Shown: piece after piece, positions 1 to 13,496 of the stretch
How positions within the stretch are numbered: position 1 is the first letter of the stretch
Layout of the letters: each line of letters begins with the position of its first letter
Origin: Macropodus opercularis
Taxonomy: Eukaryota; Chordata; Actinopteri; Anabantiformes; Osphronemidae
NCBI GenBank assembly: GCA_030770545.1
Contig: CM061096.1
Coordinates: forward strand, 6,801,501-6,865,500
Direction of reading: 5' to 3'
Length of the DNA: 64,000 nt
The notes under the pieces: generated by a model
Told to the model about the DNA's origin: nothing
The model's database searches: none
The model's input: only the letters and a program-made list of their open reading frames with translations
Program-made: the position numbers and the translations under genes

Positions 1-576
1 GTCTTCATGGAGTGGTACGTCTCTCCAGTGTCTGATGATAATTCCAGCCTCTGGTCCGCTCAGGTTGCGAGAGGAGAGAGCGCCACCTACTGAGGTTCCG
101 TTTTACTGCTCCACACAGTGCCTTTAACAGTCCGACGCAGAAAATGTACTTGATACACAAGCTACAGCTCGGGCACAGTTTAGCATGATTTCACTCAGGC
201 CGATTACAGCAGCGCGGTGGCAGGATGCTCTGTCTGTGAGTCACGGATGTAAAAAAAAACCACTTGGGTTTGTGTAACTTTACCATCTGCTGGTTTGTTC
301 AGTTTGTCTGCCAACTGTGCTAATAAAGGAACTTTGTACTCGTAATTGTCGTGCAAATTAACTGGTATATGACATGAAGAGATTTTTAGTAACATTCAAG
401 AAGTGGCAGATGTCAATTAATTACATAATATTGTCATTTAACAGTATTCGAGGGAAAGAAACATCATGTTTAACCACTGCACGCAGATGCCCAGCAGCAA
501 AATAAAGAGAAACACATTAATTGAGAAAGTAAACGCTGAGAAAGTTTGTGATGATTAGCAGATCCACCTGGATCGC
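1..576. other. No gene recognised
   Basis: I see no exon, RNA gene or clear repeat here. It lies beyond the proposed 3' end of ppfia3 and is AT-rich towards its right side. The only open frames are short and show no recognisable protein. Confidence 0.4.
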
Positions 577-2893
577 TTTATTTCTTTTTTCTTTACATCA
601 CCATTTTCTTTTATCATCATCATTGTCATTATTGTTTATTTTTCAGATGATATTTTCAATTTGTATTACTATCACTTTAATCATGGAAATCTGATAAGTC
701 ATTGCACAATTTGTTCTCAAAATGTACACATACAGTAGCGTATTTGAATGACCATTTTCAGTGTTTCATATTTACTTTTAAAACTAGTTCAAATGAAACC
801 AAGAAGGAACAGAACATGTACATACAGTTATTCAATACATACCTAAAGAAAATAAATAGTTATTGTAAAAAATAAAAAATACAACTGAAAAAAATACACA
901 CATTTTACAAATTGATCCCCAGGCTCCCACCCCCTGTAGGTTTATCATACAGATATATATTTTATACCAACACACCTCATATCATCTTCACCACCAAAAA
1001 AACGTTTTAGGTCATTGTCGTTTGTTTGACATGCATCGTAAACACGGAGGCTAAAGGTTTTGTTTCCTGGGCTTCCTCGGGCTCGTCCCTCTCTTCCTGC
1101 CTCTCTCTGACCCCGTCCCCCAGAGAGCTCCTGGTTTCTGTTATGGCTTGTGTGTGCAGTAAAATGACCGACTCCTGTCCATCCTTTTGTTTCGCTTTTC
1201 CTCCCATTCAATCATCCTTTGTCTTCCCGCTGTTGTCTCTCTGTCCCCTCTCCCATCATGAGGATTACCCGAGACCCTGAGCTGATTACGATCCACAGAA
1301 CATTCTGGACGACTAGTGAGTGTGGCTCCAAATGTCTTATTAATATATTTGACCTTCGGCAACACTGTCTACTGATAATTTACAGAGGGTTCATTATTAT
1401 TGTTATTGGCACATGACTACATCAAGTATCCTGCTCTTTATCATGTTCATCATTATGTATCATTGCCATGTGAAATGCAGTATCTGGGTGGTGCTACTTG
1501 AAATGTGTAGAGATCACTGAGTCATCCTGTGGGGACCACAAATGTCTAAGCCAGCGTGTATAGTGATCCACTAAATGTTACTTAAGCTGCTTAAAACTAA
1601 TGTGTAACAGTGTTTAACAGTACGTTTGTTTTAATTAATAGCTCATCAAATCTCTATAAGCTATTTCATTTGCACTACTGATTTAACAGTGCGCTTTAAT
1701 AAAGTTGGGGCAGAAGACGCAGAATTCTATCGATCTGACATTATCCATGATGCAACACTTCATCAGCCGCAATAGCAACACACGAACTTTACGGACTTCC
1801 CGCAATCTGCATCGCGGAACCACTGAACACAATGGCTCTGTGGCCTCGGTCCTCCCTGTCCCGTCCACCTCTCCGCCTTTGATCTGTATAATGGAGTCCT
1901 TTCAAAAGAGATAGTGTCGACTTTAAAGGTGCCAACGGACAAAGCGTGAGCGCGCCCCTCTGATGTGGCCGCTGCTACGGTGAATGGTGGTCTGAACTTG
2001 GGAGTTTATTTACTGTTCCAACCAATTGGGGACACTTAGACACTCCTGAAGGGACCATACACGCTAACCAGAACAAAGAGGAACATCAGCATTGTAACAT
2101 GTCCACCTAGCGTCTCCCCCTAATCCTTTTACAGTCCAGACAGCCTCCCAGCCGGCTTGTTTGTCCCCGGTTCTCACTAAAAACACCTGTCGCTGAGCAG
2201 AAATTAGCACGTTTAGTTGTTTTCATGCTGTAAGACACAAGTGTTTTGCTCTGATCATAGGAAAATAAGCCCTGACATCGTCAGCTGTTCTGCCTGTGTG
2301 CAGACTCAGACAGGGATGAAGAGGGGGAAACCTGTACGAGCAGCACAAACGTTCACCTCTGTCATGGACACACCGAGAGGGAAAGCGTAAAGACACGTTA
2401 ACAGGAAGAGAGAGACAGAGAGAGAAACAGCTCATCCCATTCAACGTCCTCACTCTGGCCGGGAAATACATCGATACATTCTTCATGTCATTTTCCCCTT
2501 TATTCCTTTGCTTCTGTTATTGCAGAGTGGTCAGACCAATTTATTTTTAAGTTACGTGGTTATGTTCATTGCTTTTTTCTCCGTAGATGAGCGAGAGGGT
2601 CCCATTCCAGTCAGCGCCCTGAGGAGACGAACAGCATTATTTCAACGTCACTGCATCCAAAGACCTTAATTCAACTCAGCCTAAAGCCCAAACCCACCAC
2701 TTAAAGACCTACTAAAATCCCGGGCACATACCAATTCACTACAACAAACAAATACATAAAACCACAAGGTTCAAAGAAATGTGCTCTGCACATGTGCAAG
2801 CCATCTAAGAAGCTTAGTGAAACTGTTTTGCCTCACAGCACACACTGGTAGACAGTTTAATTAATGTGTATGGACAGTTCTCACCTCAGCCCT
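577..2893 (-). other. ppfia3: Proposed 3' UTR of ppfia3
   Basis: The liprin stop codon is at 2894-2896. No further coding exon is visible below it. On the minus strand an AATAAA hexamer at 577-582 (and another near 637) could end the message, giving a UTR of about 2.3 kb. Long 3' UTRs are usual for neuronal scaffold genes. The exact polyadenylation site is inferred, not seen. Confidence 0.4.
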
Positions 2894-5800
2894 TCAACAG
2901 GAGTACGTCCTTACTGAGGCAGATTCACCCCGGGCACCGGAGTTGGCTGAAACAGACACACTCATTACTGTAACGCGCTGACCTTCTTTCTTATTACGAA
3001 ATGGAATGAGAGGTAGTTCTTCGTCTGAACTATGAATCGTCTGTTCCTTGTTATTGCCAGTTCTTTTGCAAGAGGAAACACCAAATTCCACTGCTGAACT
3101 AATGACAGCGTGGCATGAAAGTAATCAACGGCTCCACGTCTCTGACTCTGGTCCTGCATTTGCAGAGCAGCTTATATAAAGTGTACTATAGTGTATTCTG
3201 AGCAAAAACAAATGTTTTTGTTCAAGGCTCATTTCCACGAAATCAGGATGTAAACTCTTGCCTCATTTATTTTAAACTCTGCTGAATACTTGTCTCTGAT
3301 GAGGGTCTACCCTTCCTACCCTGCTGCAGTATTTATGTGAGAGACAGGTTTCACACTTTATCTAAACAGAGTTACACCCTGAGGCCTCGGAGAAGCTGAA
3401 CATATCCAAATGAGAGCTAGTGTCAGGGGTCACAGGCTTGTACGTACCATCACTCTGAACTTTTCTCAGGGTAACGGAGGGCGTGGAGATGGCTGAGGCA
3501 CGAAAGTTAGCAGGCAGGGTCTCGGCGGAGTCAGAGGTCACGCCCCGTAGGTCTTTCTCCCTAAACATCTTCCTCCAGGAGGGCGAGCGGGTGAATGTCT
3601 TCGTTCCATCCTGACAGACAGGCAACAAACAGTGAACACAAGGATGACTGATCAGGTAAGGCGTTACCTAAATCAGTCACTTAGTCGTTTTTTAAGCAGA
3701 TGCGAACCTCATCAGGTCTTCTCTCCGTTCCCATGGAGATGAGGGAGTTGTACTCTTGCTCCAGGAGCTGTCTGGCCTGCAGTAGAGCCGTGATGCAGAG
3801 CTTAGTTTGAACTGTGCACATGACACATTTTTAAGACGAGCTTTGCAATACTGGATATCGTGACTTTGTACCTGCGTAAGGTGTACACTTCACACTCCCA
3901 TGTTTCAAAGAATAACACAAACCTGGTGATACTTCAGGCATTTAAGTGGTTTAGTAGTTTAGGGGATTTGAAACACATCATACTAAATGTTACTTTAAGC
4001 TTAGAAGCACTGGTGTGGATATTAAAATAGTCAATATATTCAAGGTATGTCCCTGACAAAATACCCCACAATTTAAAATCAGGACTAAATGAAAAATGTT
4101 CTCAATTTTCTTGGACTTTGTCTTTTTTTGGATAAATGGATAGTGGATAAATATTAATCTATAAAATGTATCTATAAGATAAATGTGTTACAGTCATCTA
4201 GTGTCACATTTTGCGGATCCATTGTTCTGCAGTTTTATTTATCATCTGCAAACCTTAAATCTTTAAATCCTTAAATTAAAACATGACTGAGTAACAAAAA
4301 ACTGTTATCCATTATAAAAGAATGTGTGGCAACTTTATTAAAAAAGCCCCAAAGTAATAGAAAAACCAAAACCATATGTCTGAAGCGGGAGCCGTAATAT
4401 TTGCTTCATAAACACACTACTTACACAGATGTGTAAAGCACAGTCTGTTGACCTTTGATGACCTCGTCGTTACCTGTGTGTTCTGATTGGGGATCTGCAG
4501 CAGCAGGGCCAGGTCAGTGTAGTCAAACGTGTCATCTAAAGCCAGCAGAGCCCCGTGGACGCCGCTCTCACGGAGGTTGTCGGCGTATTCCTTCAGACCA
4601 ATAGTCTGGACCCAGCACATCACTCTCTCATTGGACCACACCATCACATCTGGGAGGGAAGACGGAGAAGGTGAAGGGAGAGGGAGAGAAGGGATCCATC
4701 TGCAAACAGCAAGCTGTCTACTAGTTGTTTTTATAAGGCGGATCACATTTCTTAATAATCTGGTAATTTCCTGAAAGTTTAAAGTGGATGAAACACTGCA
4801 GGTCTGCTCAGATGTATTAATGGTCTTCAGAAGGGGTTATGTTACAGATCCACTATCAATAAGTGATCAAGAGAGATAGTGAAATGTTCCCATTCCTCTG
4901 ATTTACAATGTGAGCATGGACTGTAGAGGTCAAACTCATCATTAGATGAACCTAGAACTCACAAATGTCCTCACTTGTGGAAAATTCGTCTGCGAGTAAA
5001 CGAGCCAAGATGAACTGACGGCAAATCTACAACATGTGTATCCCAGGGTTCAGCAGCAGGAGGTGAGGGATTTGGTTTGTTTAATGACTGAGGATGTTGA
5101 AATTTATGTAATAATTATCCAGCCAAATTGCACTAAAGGGCTGTGGTTTATAATCTCCACTAAGTGAGACAGGGAGAAAGCTGTAATCAAGGGGTGGTCC
5201 AAACAGCTCCCAGCTAAGTGAGAGACAGAGGAAATCAAAAGGAAGTGTTTTGTTTGCTATTATTCAACTTTGTGGGATTTTTTCAATTCTTTGGTGAACA
5301 AGACAAATTTGTGTTATATGCTGGAGCTTATGTAAGATAATAGTTGGCTTTTATGGTTTACTGATGTGAATCCAACAGCAGAAGCGTTTTCTTTTCTTGT
5401 CAAACATTTATAGCTCTTCTTAGAATGTTTCAAGTTAAGTAAAGTGTTACTGTTAAGGTGAAGGTATTATAGCAAATGATGCTACAGCTACTGGCCTAAT
5501 AATAACAACAAAATTAGCAATTTGCATTGAATTCAAAGCTTTTTTTAAATTCCTTTTAAGCCTGGAAAATATTATGTGTTACAGTGTTCTCTGTTTATGC
5601 TAAGGATTTAGCTCTTCAAATAAAATCTTTTAAGCTGGCGGTAAAGTCGATGATTTGATTGTTGGTGTACTACTTTACGCAGACGATATAATCTTACTTG
5701 CAGAGCACAGAGATGCTCTGCAGAGGATAAAATGCTTTTGGCTGCATGGTGCTGCAAGTGAAGATCTTTGAGTTTACTGTGGTTTATCTTTGCATTAGAG

Positions 5801-8800
5801 TACATGCATTCATTAAAAAGTCATCTTACAGTCAGTTAAAGGAAAAACAGTGGAGTAGCATGAATATCAAATCCACTTTATGTTTTATTGTTTACGATGC
5901 AGTGATTTAAAGAACACACTTCATCGTGAAATGTCCGTAATTTGTTCCTGTTTCTTCTGGATCAGTGACGCATTTAAAAAGCAGCCTTATTTGTTTTCAG
6001 ACACAAAGTTGGTTTCAGCCAACCAGTGTGTTGTTAAGAATTTATCTCTATGTTTGCTAAATGATAAATCACCATGGCAACTATGTTTGAACAAGATAAT
6101 AACCAGAGCAAACAGCAAGATCAGATCATGTGTGACAAGAATGATGAGATAATGGCAAAGAGAAATGGGAACTCACCTTTACTCTGGTGGGCGCTGTCCT
6201 CTCGCCTCCTTTCCAGCTCCTTGCGATCGTAATTCAGACGCTTCAGGCACATGATGCCGTAATGCAAACTGACCCTGGGAGAGGGCAGAGAGCCAGAGGG
6301 GGAGCGGTTCAAGTGGGTTTGCTGAGGGAGTGTTTCCACTCTTAGCTCTCTTCAGAAAGAATTAACACAATTCGAGACCTCTGACCTCCCCGATTCTTTT
6401 TTAAAAAGAACTTAAAAGGGCCTGGAGGCAGACACCTGAACTGTGAGAGCCACAACATCAGGAACTGTGGCTGCACGTCGTTTAACACCTTCACATTTGC
6501 CATGTCCCACACACACAAAGAATGGGAGCGGAAGATGAGAAGTGACAGAGGAGCCTCATTTTTGAGCCGTGGCTTTGAATGAGAGCATTAACGCACATCC
6601 ACAACATTACCTGTGAAAGCTGTCCACCATTTTGAGCTGCCCTCGCAGCTCCTTCTTAGTCAGGTGGTCCAACATGCGTGCATCCACCAGGGACTCCATG
6701 AAATAGCTGCGATACTGCGGCAGGCCCAGACTGGGCAGCCAGTCATTGCCCACCCACTCGTGATTCATATCACCATAGGCCAGTATCTGGAGGGGACGAC
6801 CACAGATGATCAACACTGATTCATTCTTGCTTTGATATCTGATGGTGTTGCAAGTCAGCAGCTCATGACTCACTATCGCTTGTATTAAATATGTGGCGCG
6901 TTGCATTAATTCTTACTTCGCAAAAGTTGCTGTTGATCCTTACCTGATCCCAGCTGAACTCTTTCAACTCCTAGATCGCAGAGAGAAGAGGCAGACAGAC
7001 AGACAGAGAGAGAGAGTGATGTGGAGGTGGTGAGGGAAAGAGGGAGCACGGGCGAGAGCGAGAGGAGAGAGGAGAAGCAGAGCAAGATGGAGCCGCAACA
7101 GCAGGAAGACAGGACAAAAGGGAGGAATAGTGTGTTAGTGAATGGGTCATTAGTTGGAAGCAGTTCACACTAAAACAGCATCCAGAGGGAAAGACGAAGA
7201 TGCACAACACTGGGCCAACAGAAAGATAAATACACAAGAGACAGAGACAGACACACGTAAAGAGAAATATACATGAAGAGAGAGGTTGAGAGAAGGAGGG
7301 AGAGGAGAGACTCGTCAAATGATTCAGACCAGACGAGACACTTAAAATAAAGAGTAAAATAATCGTGAAAAACATGGAACTGGGGTTGTGAGACAGAGAC
7401 GGGGCAGCTCGGAAACTAACCGGAGGCTTGGTGGCAGCGTTCAGTGACTCCATCTCTGCGTGGGTCATCCACACGTTACTGGTCGACTGTCGCGAGCGAG
7501 GAGAAAAGGCGCACGTGAGATTTCTAGCCTGTTTAAAGCACTGAATCAGAGCTTGTAGATGCGTGTTGTGTCAAATAAAAGCCACATCACAGGACGGCAG
7601 CCAACCCAAACAGCACAGCGCTTTCTCGTTGCCATGATGATTCTCATGAACAAGCGCCTTGACAGGATAAATCTGTTAACTGTGTGACTGTTCACTTTCA
7701 CCTCATTAATATTATTTCTGCTGATGATAAATAGGAAGCCCAGAGTCTGTGCCAAGTACCTGACTGTCAGTAAAAGATGGTTTTATCTTATTTCTAGGGA
7801 AATTAAATGGAACTTTATCAGTGTAAAGCTTTCTACACAGTACGTATAAAAAATACATTGACTGTATATTTGTATTCATCTTAATTAAAAGGTTCATACG
7901 CAAAATAGGTTTTTAATTTCCCTCTCAGTAACGTTAAGGTCTATATTATTCTTATTATCTGATTTTAATTTTCTATTCCTATTTTGAATTATATACATTC
8001 ACTTGAACTGCATTTTTTTGTGTCTTGTTACAAATTTTGGACACAAATGTCCCAAAGCTATTGTTAATATTGAAGCAACAGGACGCTAACGGCGTTTGAA
8101 TGGTCTGGGCCTCAGTAAGTCATCAGTGAGCCATACACATACAGTGCAATGTGTAAAGTACAGCAATTAAGGGATTCTTTACATTTAACCCTATAGACAA
8201 AACCGTCTAGACTGGGATTTAATTCTGCCACAAGAACATTCTTGTGGTTATGACACCTCTTTTTTTCCTTTAAGGTAAATGGGCGTGTTGCATGTACGTG
8301 CAGTCACACTGTCCCACCGAGCGAGTGCTGGCCGGGGCGGACGGGCTGGTGAGGGACACCATCTCCTGGATGGCCAGCCGCAGCTTGAGGCGATGCAGCG
8401 GATTGCTGATTCCGATCTCCCTCTGGATTTCTGTGTCTGACAGGTTGGCCATGATGGCGCCGCTCTTCACATTTGCCCGACAGGCGGCAACATACCAGGC
8501 TGGCATTCCCACCCACAGCTGGGAGGGGGCAGATTAAACAGAACAAAGAAAGTGTTACGTGCATCCAGAGCTTTTGTGAAACAGCTCTTTAAGTTTTCTG
8601 TAACCACGCACACCTCCAACCAAGATACAACAGTGGGGCCATCCCAAGATGCAAAGGGAAGCCCTTGGCGACATGCTTCTTCCAGTAGCTCGTGCCTGTT
8701 GAAAGGGGAAGTGTTAAAACCATTTTTTAGTGCTGAGTTAGATTGTAAGAAAACAAAGTCCATCGGTTCTTGACACTGACTTCTTCTTGCTGCGGCGATC

Positions 8801-11800
8801 TTTATCTGCTGGACCCAGAGTCCCGGTCTTGTTTATCCCCATTGAGTCTCCAGCAGCCAGGTCTTCAGAGGGAGTAGATGCTAAAACGTTCGACCACAGG
8901 AGGTTACGAGAATTAATTATAACGGGCAGATATAAACTCATGACTCATATACAGTCACCGTTATCACTCCCTTATTCTCCATCTGTTTACCAAGAGAAGC
9001 CGATCCGTCCCGCCCCGGCTGGCCCATCCTCCCTTTCTCCTTCTTTCCAAAAAGCCGACCAATGGAAGACTTGATGCTTTTCTTCTTACTGGACTTGTGG
9101 AGAGAATCTTGGCTGCTGTTGGAGCTGCTGCCATCTGCAGAGAGACTGGAGCAGACCAAGAAAGTCACCAAAGGAAAAGTATTTTTGATATACTTGAGTC
9201 ATGTTTCATCAACACCCAGTTGTAAAGCAACCCAAACGTTGTGCTTATTTGTGTCTTATAACGCATGTATACAGCATCACATTTATTGTATAACTTCATG
9301 TCATTCAATGATGTATGAATGTTGTCTTATTAGCAGAAATGTGTGGCTGCCTCACCTGCGAAACTCCCGGGGGTCGTCGAGCATTGCGCCCGGATGGGTG
9401 AGGGCCATCCTCTCCAGTCGCAGAGCGCGAGGAGTGGGAGGAGGTGTGGAGTCAAGAAGGGCAAGAGACCGATCATCATCTTTGTTGTTCTGAAACATGA
9501 AATGTAAAGAAATTGAATTAAAGTAACAAACGATTCTTGTCTTTCAGAACAACAGAATCTCAGAGAAACTGGCAGATCGAACCTCTTCCTTAACCTAAAA
9601 TCGGATCAAATTATCTGGCTTCTATTGATTTCAGATCTATTGTGTTTATTTAATTAATTAATTGATTGAATTAATTAATTACTCATAACCATCCTGTAAG
9701 ATAAAGTGGGACTTGGGCATGATTTTCACATCTTATTGCCTTATTTCATGGTTATATCAACTTTACGGTTAATATAGTAGTATTTTATTGCTGGAGCTGG
9801 AATGTCTGGCAAAAAGCACCAAACCATCCCACAAGTTACTTGAATTCATCTTGTCCAACTTTTCAGACCGTCTCTGCATGATTAACTTATGCTTTATTTT
9901 ATGACTCACTGTCTGGAGGAGCTGTTTGCTTAAACTGGGATGCTGACGCTAAGCCAAGATGGAAGAGGTTAACACAGACAGGAACGTTAGTTCAGCATTC
10001 CCACAGTACCTGTCTGTCGGTGTCACGGGCAGGGGAGTGAGGCAAGCGAGGCGTGGAGTGTCCAGAGCTGGGAGGAGAGGGGGAGGCCAGGGTGGAGGAT
10101 GTGATGGACGACGGCATGAAGCCGCGTCCTGTGCTGTCTCTTCCCAGGGTGGACGGTGGCATGGGCGGACTATCCAGTGACACGCTCACCCGGCTCTCGA
10201 TCTCCTCCGCCCGCAGCTCTGTGTTCTCCTTCTCCTCTTGGATCAGTCTGGTTTTTGGATGAGGAGCGTGAGGAAAAATGTTGGTACTACTAACAGCCCC
10301 AGTTTGTAATTTTGGTGATACTATTAATATTCTTGCTCTTCCGTGAGTGAGAAAACTAGAAACACTTTATGCACTTCAATATTTGTACAATAACTATGAG
10401 AAGTCTACCAGCTGTCAGTTATCTTAGCACAGCTTGGTTCAGTAATGAACTGCAAAATGCTAAATTAAACTTTGAGCTTTAAACTGTAATTAAGCTTGGT
10501 ATCCTAAGGTAAATCATATCTGTGTAAGTGAAAAGAATGTACATTATATTAGAAATAAAACAAACCTTTGATTCCTTTTGAAAGTGTCTGACTAGTTATT
10601 CCCTCTTGTTTCCATTCTTTATACTAAGCTAGCATCCACTAATTATATCATTCAATATACTGTATATCTAATTTCATATTTACCATATGGAGACAGAGGA
10701 TCTATCAACATTTGTTTAAATGTAAATTATTTCTTAAAATTCCCATTTAATCGGCGGCCAAGCGCAGCTGCTGTTCCTTACTTGATCTCCTTATTGATGG
10801 CCTCCAGCTGTTCCTGCAGCATGATGGCCAGGGTCTGCACGTCCGTCTGTCCACTTGGGGACAAGAGCTCGGAGCCAAACCGGTGCTCACCATCGTCCTC
10901 GTCATCGGAGCAGCCAACGTCCATGCCCGGCTCGAACCCGGTCCCCAGCAGAGCCCCGCTCTCCCAGTCTGGGTACTGCGCACCGGAAGCAAGAAGGTTA
11001 ACTTGTTATATCAGTATCATTTATGTCCCAGCATGAATTTGTGAACTTGCTAAAATATAATACTAAAGCACTAATGAACTTCAAATCAATAATATGAACT
11101 TTCAAACAAAGGAGGAGGAGCTGAGTCAGGTTATAGTAACAAAGCAAATGACTCAACTAACTACTACAAAAAAATGTCCTCTAGGGTTTATTGTGATGGA
11201 TTATAGGGATAAAACAGTCTCACCTTGGTAGAGTCCTCCCGGGCGGAGCTCCAACGGTGCCTTCGCCTGACCACGCCACCTGCAGAGGCATTACTGAAGG
11301 GATCTAGGTGTGTGGTGGAACCTGCTGGGAGGGACCCGCCTCCGTGGGAATACCTCAACTCCAGAGCACTACCTGGAAGAGAGCGACTGGAAAACAGAAG
11401 GGAAGATAAGATGAGACCAGATAATACACCACTGTAATTATCCCTTCGAATTGAATGAGAGTTTGGCGGCAACTACAGTAAGATGGTACAATAAAGAATA
11501 ACACACAGCAAACAAGGTGAGCGATCACTCAGCTGCCAATGTCAAAGAAGAATTATGTGCAGTAGAAGTAATGAAACTACGGGAAACGTGCCAAACAAAC
11601 CTTGAAAATGGACTATGTTGGATCTTGCATGTGGTTGTGGAACAAACCAGTGAAGGAGTTACATAGAGTATCAACGTTTCTTAGGCCTGTGGATGTTGAC
11701 CTTCTTAACGATATATACATTTATATCTATACTCTCAGGTGAGATAACATCACGCTGGCATCAGTCAGATAAAGATCCCACTGGAATCGGTCTGAAATGG

Positions 11801-13413
11801 ATTGAGCCGTGCTGATGTTGAAAACAACATTTACCTGGAATAAGAGCCTCCTGGTCTCGCTCTTAGCTGATCTAACTCCAGCTGAAGCCGTTCCAACTCT
11901 GCAATCAGCTGGTCCTGAAAGCCCAGAACAGGGAAAGTCCGTTAAAAAAGCTGAATCCACGCCAAACAAGTTTTGACTAAAAATAAAGCCTAGAGGCACA
12001 GTTACCTTGTTTGCCAAAAGATCATCTTGGAGTTTCTTCATGTTGGATAATTCCTCAGACAGGGCATTCTGGAGGAGCACAACACGGCTGTGACTATACA
12101 AAACCACCGTCGTTTTTGGTGTTTATCACTTTTCCTCCTAATTACGCGTTTTAATTACTTGGGACCTTATGATACGGAATATGTATTTTATCTAAGCGGA
12201 ATATTTAGCCAATGAGGTTTGAAACAAAACTTCAGCTGCTCAACAATCTGTGGTCGGAGCATCGGGATAGCGGTGAACTTCATGACTGACTGTCTCTTTA
12301 ATTGCAGCGCTTGGAATTTTCAAAAGTTTCAACTGGTCACTTATTCCATTCACTGAGCTAATTTGGGTTTTAGTTTTATTCAGGGCGAGGTGACACTGGC
12401 CACGTTGCACTTTGACCAGGTACATAAGAAAGAGCTGTTGAGCATCTCGGCTTCACCTTCTCTTCCAGTGCGGCCATTCTCTCCTTCAGATGGAGCTGCA
12501 GCCTCTCATTGGACTCGGACAGCAGCTTGTCCACTGTGTCTGAGAGACGCTTGTTGTGTTCATCGTTCATCCTCTCCCTCTGCCTGGCCTGAGGAGGAGA
12601 GAGGGAGACCGGTGAAACCACAACAAGGAGGGAGAACAGGAAAGGTGGGCAGAGAGTTAAGAACCAACATTTAGATTCACACAGAGATTTTTATCAAGAA
12701 CGTGCACCGTCAAAATAGAGGGTTTAGAAACGAGTGCGCCTTTGTGCCGCGGAAAGCCAGACAAAGGGAATGGGTACGAACGAGGGGGAGGATGAAAAAG
12801 AGTTGGAAAAGCAAGCATGACTCACTCTCTGCAACTCTTGGTTCTTCTCCTCCAGTTGCGCCTCCATCTGTCGCAGTCGCTCTTCAAAGTTGCCATGACG
12901 CTCCTCTGCCTAATGATTGCAGAGGAAGGAAGCAGGGTTTAGAGCGTAAACCATGTTGCAACACTTTTACAAATGAACACAAAGGAAACAGCTTGTTTAC
13001 CGAGCCTGACTATTAGAACATGTCTGTACAGATAAGAGCATGACAGGAAAGTCTGTTTGACTGTGTCTTATGGGGCATTTATCTCCTTCTTCCAGCTTGC
13101 CTGAACACGTACGTAAGTGTAGTCGTTTAGGACGGCTGGCTACTGGCAGGGGAACCAATGTGCAGTTTTTGTGCGTTTGTGAATTTTCTGTTTACAGGAA
13201 AGAGTTTGATGTGATCCCAATTAAACTCAATCAGTCGAAGAGTATTTGAGCCGCGTACGGTTGCGGACGTGTCGAGTGCCTAGGGATCAAATCGTGGCGC
13301 TGACTGCGTGATCTGATTGATTGTCTGCCTTAGAATTACTGGCACCGCTTCATGAAAATATTTGGTATTCATTTGTTGTTTGACAACTCATGTTTCATTT
13401 CATTCATGCCTGA

Positions 13414-13496
<83 letters not shown>

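Noticed and set aside
3362..3628. Alternative liprin C-terminus ending GCNSV
   Set aside because: It is reading-through of the donor at 3448 (GTACGT). The spliced exon at 2946-2894 gives the conserved VRTYSC end.
6971..7474. A 167-aa minus-strand open frame
   Set aside because: Its first 21 residues are the real ppfia3 exon 7486-7421; the rest reads through the donor GTTAGT into the GA-rich intron.
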